Assembly: GCA_946060825.1 (NCBI GenBank)
Contig: CAMGPO010000081.1
Span: 1 to 6,003, forward strand
DNA from: an uncultured Clostridia bacterium
GTDB lineage: Bacteria; Bacillota; Clostridia; Oscillospirales; Oscillospiraceae
Length of the DNA: 6,003 bases
Reading direction: 5' to 3'
The position numbers were made by a program, and so were the translations under genes. Positions 1 through 5,829 of this stretch are shown here, in pieces. The notes under the pieces are model-generated. The model did no database searches. It was not told the DNA's origin and saw only the letters and a list, made by a program, of their open reading frames with translations. Position 1 is the first letter of the stretch, and the number at the start of each line of letters is the position of its first letter.

Positions 1-482
1 TGGGCGTCGTGACGAAGGAGCGGACGACCGAGGAAGAGGGCATCAGAACCTCCACCTGCACCCGCTGTGGCGAAACCAGGACGGAATCGATTGCCAAGCT
101 GGAGCCTGTCGTTGAACAGACGGCGCCCAAGGTGACCGTCTCCGCCGTGCGCGCCGGCAGCGGCAACAAAATCAAGTTGACCGGCACCTTTGCGGACTAC
201 GAGAATGCCGACCAGTATTACGAAGTAACGGCCCATGGCCTGGTCTACTACAGCACGTCCAAGCTGGGCACCCGCGTCCTGACGGTGAATACCCCGGGCC
301 GCACCCGCGTCAATTTTAGCTCTTACAAAGCGGACGGTTCCTTCTCCTACACGATGACCCCGGCCTATGCGACCACCAAGTATACGGTGCGTGCCTTCCT
401 GGCCTACACCGATGAAAACGGCCGGACGGTCTATGTCTACTCCGATCCCATCGTCGTCAGATACAATACGCTGGCTTCGTAA
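1..482 (+). CDS. C-terminal end of a surface/secreted-type protein (5' partial)
   Basis: The reading frame is open from the left edge (first full codon at 3) to a TAA at 480-482, so this is the end of a longer gene. A GTG at 9 is in frame, but it sits inside a conserved-looking VTKE...EEEG segment with no ribosome binding site visible, so I do not take it as the start. The first ~30 residues contain CTRCGET (codons from 57), a CxxCG mini-motif often seen in repeats of clostridial extracellular proteins. A Thr/Tyr/Val-rich segment of about 120 residues follows, with alternating hydrophobic and polar residues. It ends in YTVRAFLAYTDENG and YVYSDPIVVRY, which resembles a beta-sandwich (Ig/fibronectin-like) domain. 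There is no LPxTG sorting signal or C-terminal membrane segment, so any wall anchoring would lie in the missing N-terminal part. The function is unknown. A rho-independent terminator follows 9 bases after the stop. Confidence 0.75.
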   Translation, partial: GVVTKERTTEEEGIRTSTCTRCGETRTESIAKLEPVVEQTAPKVTVSAVRAGSGNKIKLTGTFADYENADQYYEVTAHGLVYYSTSKLGTRVLTVNTPGRTRVNFSSYKADGSFSYTMTPAYATTKYTVRAFLAYTDENGRTVYVYSDPIVVRYNTLAS

Positions 483-491
483 CCAAAGCAT

Positions 492-532
492 AAACAAGGG
501 ACCTGCCGGTAACGGCAAGTCCCTTGTTTTTT
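492..532. terminator. Rho-independent terminator between convergent genes
   Basis: An 11-base stem (492-502 with 519-529, AAACAAGGGAC/GTCCCTTGTTT) is perfectly paired. It continues after one C/A mismatch into a 5-bp TGCCG/CGGCA stem with a GTAA loop. On the + strand it runs straight into a T tract (527-532), so it should terminate the gene ending at 482 efficiently. It lies 14 bases beyond the stop of the - strand gene ending at 544, with no other terminator in between. On that strand only three T residues (part of the stem) and then ATGCTTT follow, so it is a weaker but plausible terminator for the leftward operon. Confidence 0.9.
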
Positions 533-543
533 GCGGTGGAGAA

Positions 544-1299
544 TTACCACTCGGGAATTTCATCAAAGTGGTAGTCGTAATTCCGCTCCTGGAACGGCTC
601 GACAAAGGAAGCCATGATGGAAACCGGCTCCTGCCCGATGTAGAGGTGGGTCGTGTCGCCGATGGACTGGGCGCGGAAGGCGGCGCAGCCGGGGATCCGT
701 TCCTCGGTCTGAACGATGGTCACGGAGGAGGGCGGAATGAACAGCCCATGGAGCAGGACGATGGGGGAGACTCCCAGCAGATGGGAGAGCATCACGCAGC
801 TCACGCCGAGGTGGCAGAAGCAGACCAGCGTGTCATCCCGGCGGGCGTCCTCGTCCACGTGGTAGTAGTTGTGGTAGCGGTGGTAGCCGCAGTCCGCCAG
901 AAGCCGGTCGAGGCTTCCGGTGACATAGTCATATTCCGACCGGGCATTGGTACCGCGGTAGAGGGACGATTCAAACCAGTGGTCCTTGTCGTAGTGCTTC
1001 GGCTCCTCCGTCCAGACCTCGGGATACATATCCCAGGCGGTGGCGCTTCGGCGGTTGACGACGTTGTAAGCCCGGACGTTGAACTCCCGCAGCCATTCCA
1101 GCGTCTCCGCTTCGCGGCCGCAGGCGGCAAGAGATGGCTTCGCGGTGTCCTGGGCGCGGCCCAGGGGCGAGCAGTAGAACTTCGTGACGTTCCAGCCCTG
1201 CACCCGAGGCGCAAGCAGCTTCGCCTCACGCCAGCCCTTTTCGGTGATGGTGTTGTGTTCGTAGTCTGGTTCCGCGTGCCGGATAAAAATCAGTCGCAT
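544..1299 (-). CDS. Histidine phosphatase family protein (phosphoglycerate mutase-like)
   Basis: This 251-residue protein has the histidine-phosphatase fold signature. It opens with MRLIFIRHAEPDY, where R7 and H8 match the RHG catalytic motif (with Ala in place of Gly). SPLGRAQDTA follows, with R48 as the second phosphate-binding Arg, and FCHLG carries the second catalytic His (H163). E68 or E72 is a candidate proton donor. The length is typical of a single-domain member without the C-terminal extras of true cofactor-dependent phosphoglycerate mutases. It probably removes phosphate from a small molecule in the cytoplasm, as no signal peptide is present, but the substrate cannot be read from the sequence. 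The ATG at 1299 is supported by GAGGA (1307-1311) at 7-base spacing. It is the last gene of the leftward operon, 34 bases after the lipoprotein gene, with no convincing promoter in the gap. The Tyr/His-rich stretch at 139-147 appears to be part of this subfamily rather than an insertion. Confidence 0.9.
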   Translation of the reverse strand: MRLIFIRHAEPDYEHNTITEKGWREAKLLAPRVQGWNVTKFYCSPLGRAQDTAKPSLAACGREAETLEWLREFNVRAYNVVNRRSATAWDMYPEVWTEEPKHYDKDHWFESSLYRGTNARSEYDYVTGSLDRLLADCGYHRYHNYYHVDEDARRDDTLVCFCHLGVSCVMLSHLLGVSPIVLLHGLFIPPSSVTIVQTEERIPGCAAFRAQSIGDTTHLYIGQEPVSIMASFVEPFQERNYDYHFDEIPEW

Positions 1300-1333
1300 T
1301 GGAAATTCCTCATTTCTGTTTTTTCATAGACGG

Positions 1334-2821
1334 TCAGGAGGCCAGGGTAGATGCCAGATCGCCGGTGAGACTGCCGGCGGCCTGGACATTGTTGATGACA
1401 AGGGCATCGGTGATGCTGTACTGGGCGATGATTTCGGCGGTGCTGTAGAGGCCGCTGCGGATGTCGAGGACAACGATGTTGTCGTAGTAGTCGATCATGT
1501 AGGGGACAAAGGCGTTGCCGTAAGACTCCTTGAAGACGAGCAGATTCCTGCCGGTTTGATTGCCGGTCTGAATGTGGGTCAGGGCATTGTCGCCGCAGAG
1601 GAAGGCGGAGGCATAGGCGCTCGACTCCGTGTTCAGAACCGCGCCGGAGACGGCCTCACCGCCGTTGGCGTAGGTCATGGAATAGTCGGCCAGGGGAAGA
1701 TGGCAGACCGTGTAGTCCGGGTTGGCGCGCAGGCAGTCTGGCGGTGCGGCGCAGAAGGAGTAGAGCGAGCCGATGTAGCCAGTCTGAACCGTTGTCTCGT
1801 AGGAGCCGAGCTGCCGGGGTGTGATGCCGTTGGCACGGCAGTAGGCTACGGAGGCGTAGTAGGCGCCGAGGGAGGTCCAGTGGTGATCGGTGCGGTAGTA
1901 GAGGTACTCGCCGCTGTGCTCCGCCATTCGGGAAGCTGCGTCGACGGCGGTGATGCTATCGGCGAGCTGGCCGTAGGTGGCCGAGATGAAGGCCGCCTGG
2001 TTGTCAAATTGGTTCTCATAGCCTGCCGGGGCGTGGAAGGCGCAGCTCTTGGGGACCAGCAGGGCGCTGACGTGGAGCTCCGGGTACCGGGCAGCGAAAC
2101 CGTTTACGGTCTCGGCCCAGGCGTTGCAGCCGGTTGTGTCCAGCGAGAAATACTCGAGGGCGTAGTCGCCGCAGACCAGGACGTTGCCGGAGTAGTAGGC
2201 ATCCAGTGTGTTATGGTAGTGGGCGTCCGCGACGGTTTCGTCGATGTAGAGCGACGGGTCGCCGCCTTCGGACAGGGCCATCGTCACGCCGCAGCGGGCG
2301 CAGACCGTCGGGGCCAGTTCGGCGGTGGCAAGGGCGGCTTCATGGCCCAGAGCGGGCGTGAGTACCGCGCCGCAGCGCAGGCAGAGCTGATCGTCGACGC
2401 AGGTGGCCTCGGGGCCGGGGTCATGTCCCGCCGGGGTCAGAACCGTTCCGCAGACCGTGCAGACGACATCCTCGGTGCAGGATGGCTCACCGGAGGGCGT
2501 GTGCTCGGTCGGCTCGGCCAGAACCTTGCCGCAGACGGTGCAGACCTGCGCGTCGGTGCAGGTGGCGGCGGGGCCGGGTGTGTGCTCTGTGGGCGCGGCG
2601 ATCTGCTGGCCGCAGCGGGTGCAGAAGGTGCCGGCCTCGCAGTTTTCCAGCAGCGGCTCATGGCCCAGGGCTGGCTGCAGCGTCTCGCCGCATTTGGTGC
2701 AGACCTGGGGCTCCGTACAGGTGGGGACGGGTCCGGGCTCATGCTGGCAGACCTCCGGTTCCCCGCAGGCGCAGAGCAGACAGAACAGCAAGGCAAGCAG
2801 AAGAGGGAAATATCGTTTCAT
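1334..2821 (-). CDS. Cys-rich-repeat lipoprotein with DHHW (AlgX/AlgJ-like) domain
   Basis: This is a 495-residue predicted lipoprotein. Residues 1-18 are a signal peptide (MKR, then a Leu-rich core) ending in the lipobox L16-C17-A18-C19, so C19 should be lipid-modified and the protein held on the outer face of the membrane. Residues 27-184 form six units of 26-27 residues with the pattern H-x7/8-C-x5-C-x2-C-G. From about 188 to the end it matches DHHW proteins: VCGDYALEYF near 217-225, YPELHVSALLVP near 246-257, the signature D312-H313-H314-W315, KESYGN at 431-436 and VLDIR at 451-455. DHHW proteins are related to the SGNH-like AlgX/AlgJ proteins of polysaccharide O-acetylation. By analogy D312, H314 and S433 could be a catalytic triad; this is an inference. 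No MBOAT acyltransferase partner is in the window. The start overlaps the upstream Nudix stop (ATGA) and has AAGGAG at 6-base spacing, which implies translational coupling. The substrate is unknown. Confidence 0.88.
   Translation of the reverse strand: MKRYFPLLLALLFCLLCACGEPEVCQHEPGPVPTCTEPQVCTKCGETLQPALGHEPLLENCEAGTFCTRCGQQIAAPTEHTPGPAATCTDAQVCTVCGKVLAEPTEHTPSGEPSCTEDVVCTVCGTVLTPAGHDPGPEATCVDDQLCLRCGAVLTPALGHEAALATAELAPTVCARCGVTMALSEGGDPSLYIDETVADAHYHNTLDAYYSGNVLVCGDYALEYFSLDTTGCNAWAETVNGFAARYPELHVSALLVPKSCAFHAPAGYENQFDNQAAFISATYGQLADSITAVDAASRMAEHSGEYLYYRTDHHWTSLGAYYASVAYCRANGITPRQLGSYETTVQTGYIGSLYSFCAAPPDCLRANPDYTVCHLPLADYSMTYANGGEAVSGAVLNTESSAYASAFLCGDNALTHIQTGNQTGRNLLVFKESYGNAFVPYMIDYYDNIVVLDIRSGLYSTAEIIAQYSITDALVINNVQAAGSLTGDLASTLAS
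2270..2743 (-). repeat. Six tandem 26-27-codon Cys/His repeats inside the DHHW lipoprotein gene
   Basis: Six in-frame units start at His 27, 54, 80, 107, 133 and 160 of the lipoprotein. In DNA they lie at 2663-2743, 2585-2662, 2504-2584, 2426-2503, 2345-2425 and 2270-2344, so unit length alternates 81 and 78 bases. Each begins H-x-P or similar and continues to C-x5-C-x2-C-G, then a hydrophobic residue three positions after the Gly. Units 1-5 have all three Cys. Unit 6 lacks the first Cys (Glu168 in its place) and is degenerate. One His and three Cys per unit would suit a single tetrahedral metal site, but metal binding is an inference. The DNA copies are diverged, although CCGCAG...GTGCAGA-like stretches recur on the + strand, so this is an old repeat array rather than a recent expansion. 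Confidence 0.85.
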
Positions 2822-3387
2822 GATTCGCTCCTTTTGATCTCCTCCCAGGCGTGGCGAACCATTTCCAGCTCGTCGCGGTAGAGGCAGTTTTGAAATTTGG
2901 GATCGGTGAGGTGTTCGAGGATCCAGCCGTAGGGGAAATAGCGGACTTCGGACAGTTCCTCCTTCTGGAGCCGAAGGTCCGACGGCTCCACCGGCCGCAG
3001 CAGCAGATAGACGGCAGAGTATTCGTTGTCCATGAAGGGTACTCCGCGAAAGATCTCACGGGCGATCCGGTGGCGGAAGCCGGCAAAATACAGCTCGTCC
3101 GGCGCGGCGGTCAGGCCCAACTCTTCACCCAGTTCCCGCAGGGCGCTCTCGAGGAAGTCGCTGCCGGCCGGCAGGTGACCGGCGGAGGAGATGTCCCAGC
3201 AGCCGGGGTAGGCGTCCTTTTCCATGCTGCGGCGCTGGAGCAGGACGTCAAAGCCGGAGCCGGAGGGGCGCAGAATCCAGACGTGGGCGGTGCCATGGAG
3301 GTCGCCGTCCCGGTGAACCAGGGTGCGCTCCTTGACAGCGCCGGTTTTGGAGCCGTCCTCCCGGCGGAGATCGAAGTATTCTGACAT
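2818..3387 (-). CDS. Nudix hydrolase
   Basis: This is a 189-residue cytoplasmic Nudix-fold enzyme, expected to cleave a nucleoside-diphosphate-linked or other diphosphate substrate. The Nudix box is seen as GHLPAG followed by RELGEELGL, giving the metal-binding REUxEExGU core at about residues 106-114. The Glu usually found eight residues before the core Arg is Ser here; the core metal ligands are intact. The preceding LLQRRSMEKDAYPGCWDISSAG resembles the IPP-isomerase-like branch of Nudix proteins (YfcD type). The isomerase's active-site Cys is replaced in the SSAGH segment, so hydrolase activity is more likely than isomerase. The substrate is unknown. I chose the ATG at 3387 over the one at 3402 because GGAGGT (3395-3400) sits 7 bases before it, whereas the upstream ATG overlaps that site and would start only about 2 bases after the predicted transcription start. 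It is the first gene of the leftward operon and overlaps the lipoprotein start. Confidence 0.9.
   Translation of the reverse strand: MSEYFDLRREDGSKTGAVKERTLVHRDGDLHGTAHVWILRPSGSGFDVLLQRRSMEKDAYPGCWDISSAGHLPAGSDFLESALRELGEELGLTAAPDELYFAGFRHRIAREIFRGVPFMDNEYSAVYLLLRPVEPSDLRLQKEELSEVRYFPYGWILEHLTDPKFQNCLYRDELEMVRHAWEEIKRSES
2828..2833 (-). promoter_or_regulatory. Ribosome binding site of the coupled lipoprotein gene
   Basis: AAGGAG on the minus strand lies 6 bases before the ATG at 2821, inside the last codons of the Nudix gene. Together with the ATGA stop/start overlap (2818-2821), it lets ribosomes finishing the Nudix hydrolase re-initiate on the lipoprotein. It also fixes the lipoprotein start. 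Confidence 0.8.
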
Positions 3388-3394
3388 AAGATGC

Positions 3395-3400
3395 ACCTCC
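3395..3400 (-). promoter_or_regulatory. Ribosome binding site deciding the Nudix start
   Basis: A minus-strand GGAGGT lies 7 bases before the ATG at 3387. The alternative in-frame ATG at 3402 (five codons longer) shares bases with this site and has only a GGGAG about two bases upstream of it, which is too close to work. The shorter protein is therefore preferred. Confidence 0.75.
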
Positions 3401-3410
3401 ATCGCTCCCT

Positions 3411-3439
3411 ATTCTACCGCGCAATGGCCGGAACCGCAA
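3411..3439 (-). promoter_or_regulatory. Predicted sigma-A-type promoter of the leftward operon
   Basis: On the minus strand, TTGCGG (3434-3439) and TAGAAT (3411-3416) are separated by exactly 17 bases. The -10 matches TATAAT at five of six positions and the -35 matches TTGACA at three of six. Transcription would start near 3404, leaving a leader of about 17 bases that contains the GGAGGT site. The prediction is by eye from consensus. Confidence 0.5.
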
Positions 3440-3463
3440 GGGAAATTCCGGAATACCCCCTTG
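3437..3463. promoter_or_regulatory. Dyad symmetry between divergent promoters (possible operator)
   Basis: CAAGGG (3437-3442) is mirrored by CCCTTG (3458-3463), and between them lies the perfect 10-base palindrome ATTCCGGAAT (3445-3454). The centres of the inner and outer symmetries differ by only half a base. The left arm overlaps the -35 box of the leftward promoter and the right arm overlaps the -35 box of the rightward one, so one bound dimer could affect both. There is no T tract on either side, so a terminator is unlikely. No regulator gene is visible in the window. Confidence 0.4.
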
Positions 3464-3489
3464 GAAAAACGGTGAAGCTATTGTAAAAT
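3461..3489 (+). promoter_or_regulatory. Predicted sigma-A-type promoter of the rightward operon
   Basis: TTGGAA (3461-3466) and TAAAAT (3484-3489) are separated by exactly 17 bases, matching the consensus at four of six and five of six positions. The start site would fall near 3496, so the patatin-gene leader is only about 15 bases long. If so, the SD-like AAGAGGTGA at 3496-3504 begins at about the first transcribed base. This makes either a slightly earlier start site or a second promoter possible. Confidence 0.5.
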
Positions 3490-3510
3490 AACTCCAAGAG
3501 GTGAAACTAT

Positions 3511-4692
3511 ATGAAATTGCAGCTTGACGCGAGCAAGATCTACGCCATTGCCCTGGAGGGCGGCGGTGCAAAGGGCGCCTATCAGGTCGGCGCCTGGAAG
3601 GCCCTGCGGGAGGCGGGGATCCGCTTCAATGCCGTGGCCGGCACCTCCGTGGGCGCCCTGAATGGCGCGCTGATGGTGATGGGCGATCTGGAAAAGGCGG
3701 AGGAGATCTGGCGCAACATCACTTTCTCTCAGGTGATGGATGTGGACGACGGGGAGATGAAAAATCTGCTTGCCATGAACCTCCGGGACATCGACTGGCG
3801 GAGCCAGTGGGAATTCCTCAAGAAAATCCTGGAAAACCGGGGCCTTGATGTGACGCCTCTGCGCCGGTGGGTGGAGGAACTGGTGGACGAGGACGCCATC
3901 CGCAGGGCGGATACGGAGCTGTACATTCAAACCTATTCTCTGACCGACCACAAGGAACTGGAACTGCGGGCGAAGGACCTCGGAAAGCCCGGCGAGATCG
4001 CCGAGATGTTGCTGGCCAGCGCCTATTTCCCCGCCTTCAAAAATGAGGCCCTCGGCGGAAAGCGCTATACGGACGGCGGGCTGCAGGACGTGATTCCCCT
4101 CCATGTGCTGGTGGAGAACGGCTACCGGGACATCATCGCCATCCGGCTCTTCGGTGTCGGCTTTGAGCGCTCCTTCCGGGTGCCGAAGTATGTGGAGATT
4201 CACACGGTGCTGCCGTCCCGGGATCTGGGCGGCACTCTGGAATTCGAGGCGGAGCAGAGCCGCAGAAACCTGACCCTTGGCTACTACGACACCATGCGGA
4301 TGCTCTACGGTCTTGCCGGAACGCAGTACTACATCGACCGTCACTGGACGGAGGAGGAGGCCTATGCCCAGCTTGTGCGGTACCTCCAGCGATATCTGCA
4401 GGACTACGAGCAGGACGTCTCCCTGCTGGAGTTGAACGAAAAAATCCTGCCGCGGCTTCGCCGCAGCCTTGACTGCCGGGGTGACTATTACGACCTGGCC
4501 GTCGCCACCATGGAGCGGGCGGCAGAGGAGGCGGGGCTTGAGCCTTTCCATATCTATACCGAGGATGAACTGATGGCGGCTCTGCGGCGGGAATATGGCG
4601 AGCCTGCCGGCCGTTACCCGAAGTTCCTGACCAAGGCGCTGATCTTCCGCTCGCCCTTTGTACGGAGCAGGAACCTGTGGAGAAAGGATTGA
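3511..4692 (+). CDS. Patatin-like phospholipase family protein
   Basis: This 393-residue protein has an N-terminal patatin domain (about residues 9-200), a Ser-Asp dyad lipid acyl hydrolase fold. GGGAKGAY at 17-24 forms the oxyanion-hole glycine motif, GTSVG at 44-48 holds the nucleophile S46, and DGG at 188-190 supplies the catalytic D188. All key residues are present, so it is expected to be active on phospholipids or other acyl esters. There is no signal peptide or membrane segment, so a cytoplasmic or membrane-peripheral location is likely, as for bacterial RssA/YchK-type relatives. Residues ~200-393 extend beyond the core domain, are rich in charged residues and carry no motif I recognise. 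The start ATG is preceded by AGAGGTG at about 7 bases. It is the first gene of the rightward operon, and the next gene starts 8 bases after its stop. The natural substrate is unknown. Confidence 0.92.
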   Translation: MKLQLDASKIYAIALEGGGAKGAYQVGAWKALREAGIRFNAVAGTSVGALNGALMVMGDLEKAEEIWRNITFSQVMDVDDGEMKNLLAMNLRDIDWRSQWEFLKKILENRGLDVTPLRRWVEELVDEDAIRRADTELYIQTYSLTDHKELELRAKDLGKPGEIAEMLLASAYFPAFKNEALGGKRYTDGGLQDVIPLHVLVENGYRDIIAIRLFGVGFERSFRVPKYVEIHTVLPSRDLGGTLEFEAEQSRRNLTLGYYDTMRMLYGLAGTQYYIDRHWTEEEAYAQLVRYLQRYLQDYEQDVSLLELNEKILPRLRRSLDCRGDYYDLAVATMERAAEEAGLEPFHIYTEDELMAALRREYGEPAGRYPKFLTKALIFRSPFVRSRNLWRKD

Positions 4693-4700
4693 AACGAACG

Positions 4701-5819
4701 ATGAAAACAATTGGATTGATTTTGAACCCGGTGGCGGGTGTCGGCGGACCGGCGGGACTCAAGGGCAGCGATGGGGCAGAGATCCAGCGCTTGGCGCGGG
4801 AACTGGGCATCCACTCGGCGGTCCAGCGGCGGGCTTCCGTCGTGCTGGAACGGCTGGCGTCCTCCGGAGAGAAATTCCGCCTGCTGTCGGCTCCCGGCGA
4901 AATGGGCGAGACGGCAGCCCTGGCCGCAGGCCTTCATCCGGAGATTGTCGGATCCATTGCATCCGGCGCCACCACGGCGGCGGACACCATCCGCATTGCC
5001 CGCGAAATGCAGGCGGCGGGCATCGATCTGCTGCTCTTCGCCGGCGGCGACGGCACGGCCCGGAATATTGCGGAGGCTGTCGGCACGGACCAGACCGTCC
5101 TGGGCATTCCCGGCGGCGTAAAGATCCACTCCGGCGTCTATGCCAGAAACCCCGCCTCGGCGGCAGAACTGGCTGCCCGCTGGCTCGACGGCGAGGCCAT
5201 GGAGACGGCGGAGGCCGAGGTCATGGACATCGACGAGGACAAGTTCCGGGACGGCGTTGTCGACGCCCGGCTCTATGGTTATCTGAAAATCCTGCGCAGC
5301 CCTACGCTGATGCAGTGCTGCAAGTCGGCGGGCCATTCCTCCATCGAGGCCCTCAACGACATCGCCAACGAGATCGTCGACTATATGGAGGAGCATGACG
5401 AGCTGCGCTATGTCATCGGCTCCGGCACCACGCCCCGGGGTATCATGGAGCTGCTGGAGCTGCCCAATACGCTGCTGGGCGTCGATGTGGTGGAGCATGG
5501 TGAGCTGCTGGCCAGCGACGTCAACGAGCCGCAGCTCTTTGAGCTGGTAAACGGCCACCCGTCCAAAATTGTTCTGACAGTCATCGGCGGCCAGGGCCAC
5601 ATCCTCGGCCGCGGCAATCAGCAGCTCAGCCCCCGGGTTCTGCGGGCTGTCGGCCTCGAGAATCTGATGATTATCGCTGACCCGGACAAGCTGGCCGGTC
5701 TCCCGAACCACTGTCTGGTGGTGGACTCCGGCGATCCGGAGCTGGACAAGGCCCTCTGCGGCTACCGCCAGATCATCACCGGCGCCGGACAGACCACCAT
5801 GATGAAAATTACGACATAG
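4701..5819 (+). CDS. ATP-NAD kinase / AcoX family protein
   Basis: This is a 372-residue cytoplasmic protein of the ATP-NAD kinase superfamily (AcoX-like branch). The N-terminus MKTIGLILNPVAG has the NPxAG nucleotide-binding loop (N9-G13). G115-G116-D117-G118-T119 is the diagnostic GGDGT motif, and GIPGGVKIHSG follows at 135-145. The C-terminal half (SGTTPRG, GGQGHILGRGNQQ, LVVDSGDPELD) is typical of the longer AcoX-like proteins rather than the shorter housekeeping NAD kinases. It may phosphorylate NAD or a related dinucleotide or polyol-type substrate; biochemical roles in this branch are poorly defined. I chose the ATG at 4701 because family homology begins there. An in-frame GTG at 4677 would add eight residues overlapping the patatin stop. 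The only nearby SD-like site is AAAGGA (4683-4688), 12 bases away, which is longer than ideal, so the start is less certain than the frame. It lies between the patatin and amylase genes with 8- and 10-base gaps. Confidence 0.88.
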   Translation: MKTIGLILNPVAGVGGPAGLKGSDGAEIQRLARELGIHSAVQRRASVVLERLASSGEKFRLLSAPGEMGETAALAAGLHPEIVGSIASGATTAADTIRIAREMQAAGIDLLLFAGGDGTARNIAEAVGTDQTVLGIPGGVKIHSGVYARNPASAAELAARWLDGEAMETAEAEVMDIDEDKFRDGVVDARLYGYLKILRSPTLMQCCKSAGHSSIEALNDIANEIVDYMEEHDELRYVIGSGTTPRGIMELLELPNTLLGVDVVEHGELLASDVNEPQLFELVNGHPSKIVLTVIGGQGHILGRGNQQLSPRVLRAVGLENLMIIADPDKLAGLPNHCLVVDSGDPELDKALCGYRQIITGAGQTTMMKITT

Positions 5820-5822
5820 GAG
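5818..5822 (+). promoter_or_regulatory. Ribosome binding site of the GH13 gene
   Basis: AGGAG overlaps the TAG stop of the preceding gene and lies 7 bases before the ATG at 5830. It fixes the start of the truncated amylase gene and supports co-transcription with the genes before it. Confidence 0.75.
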
Positions 5823-5829
5823 CAAAGCA

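Noticed and set aside
9..482. Treating the left-edge frame as a complete 157-residue gene starting at GTG 9
   Set aside because: The frame is open to the edge, no ribosome binding site precedes the GTG, and the first residues resemble the middle of a CxxCG module.
367..1329. Plus-strand frame (320 codons) running from the surface-gene end into the phosphatase
   Set aside because: It crosses a strong terminator and lies opposite the histidine-phosphatase motifs.
2270..2743. CRISPR-like array, suggested by the regular ~80-base periodicity
   Set aside because: The repeats are in-frame coding units with diverged DNA and no separate spacers.
2270..2743. Rubredoxin or zinc-finger DNA-binding domain, suggested by the CxxCG motifs
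   Set aside because: The protein has a lipoprotein signal and is predicted outside the cytoplasm, and the C-x5-C-x2-C spacing does not match rubredoxin's paired CxxCG knuckles.
1556..2881. Long plus-strand frame (441 codons) opposite the lipoprotein
   Set aside because: Its Gly/Ala/Val-rich product has no motif. The minus strand has a signal peptide, repeats and the DHHW signature with coupled translation.
2818..3387. Isopentenyl-diphosphate isomerase
   Set aside because: The overall resemblance is real, but the active-site Cys segment is replaced and the Nudix hydrolase core is intact.
3478..4710. Long minus-strand frame (410 codons) opposite the patatin gene
   Set aside because: The sense strand carries intact GGGAKGAY, GTSVG and DGG motifs. 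The antisense product is low-complexity and has no family signature.
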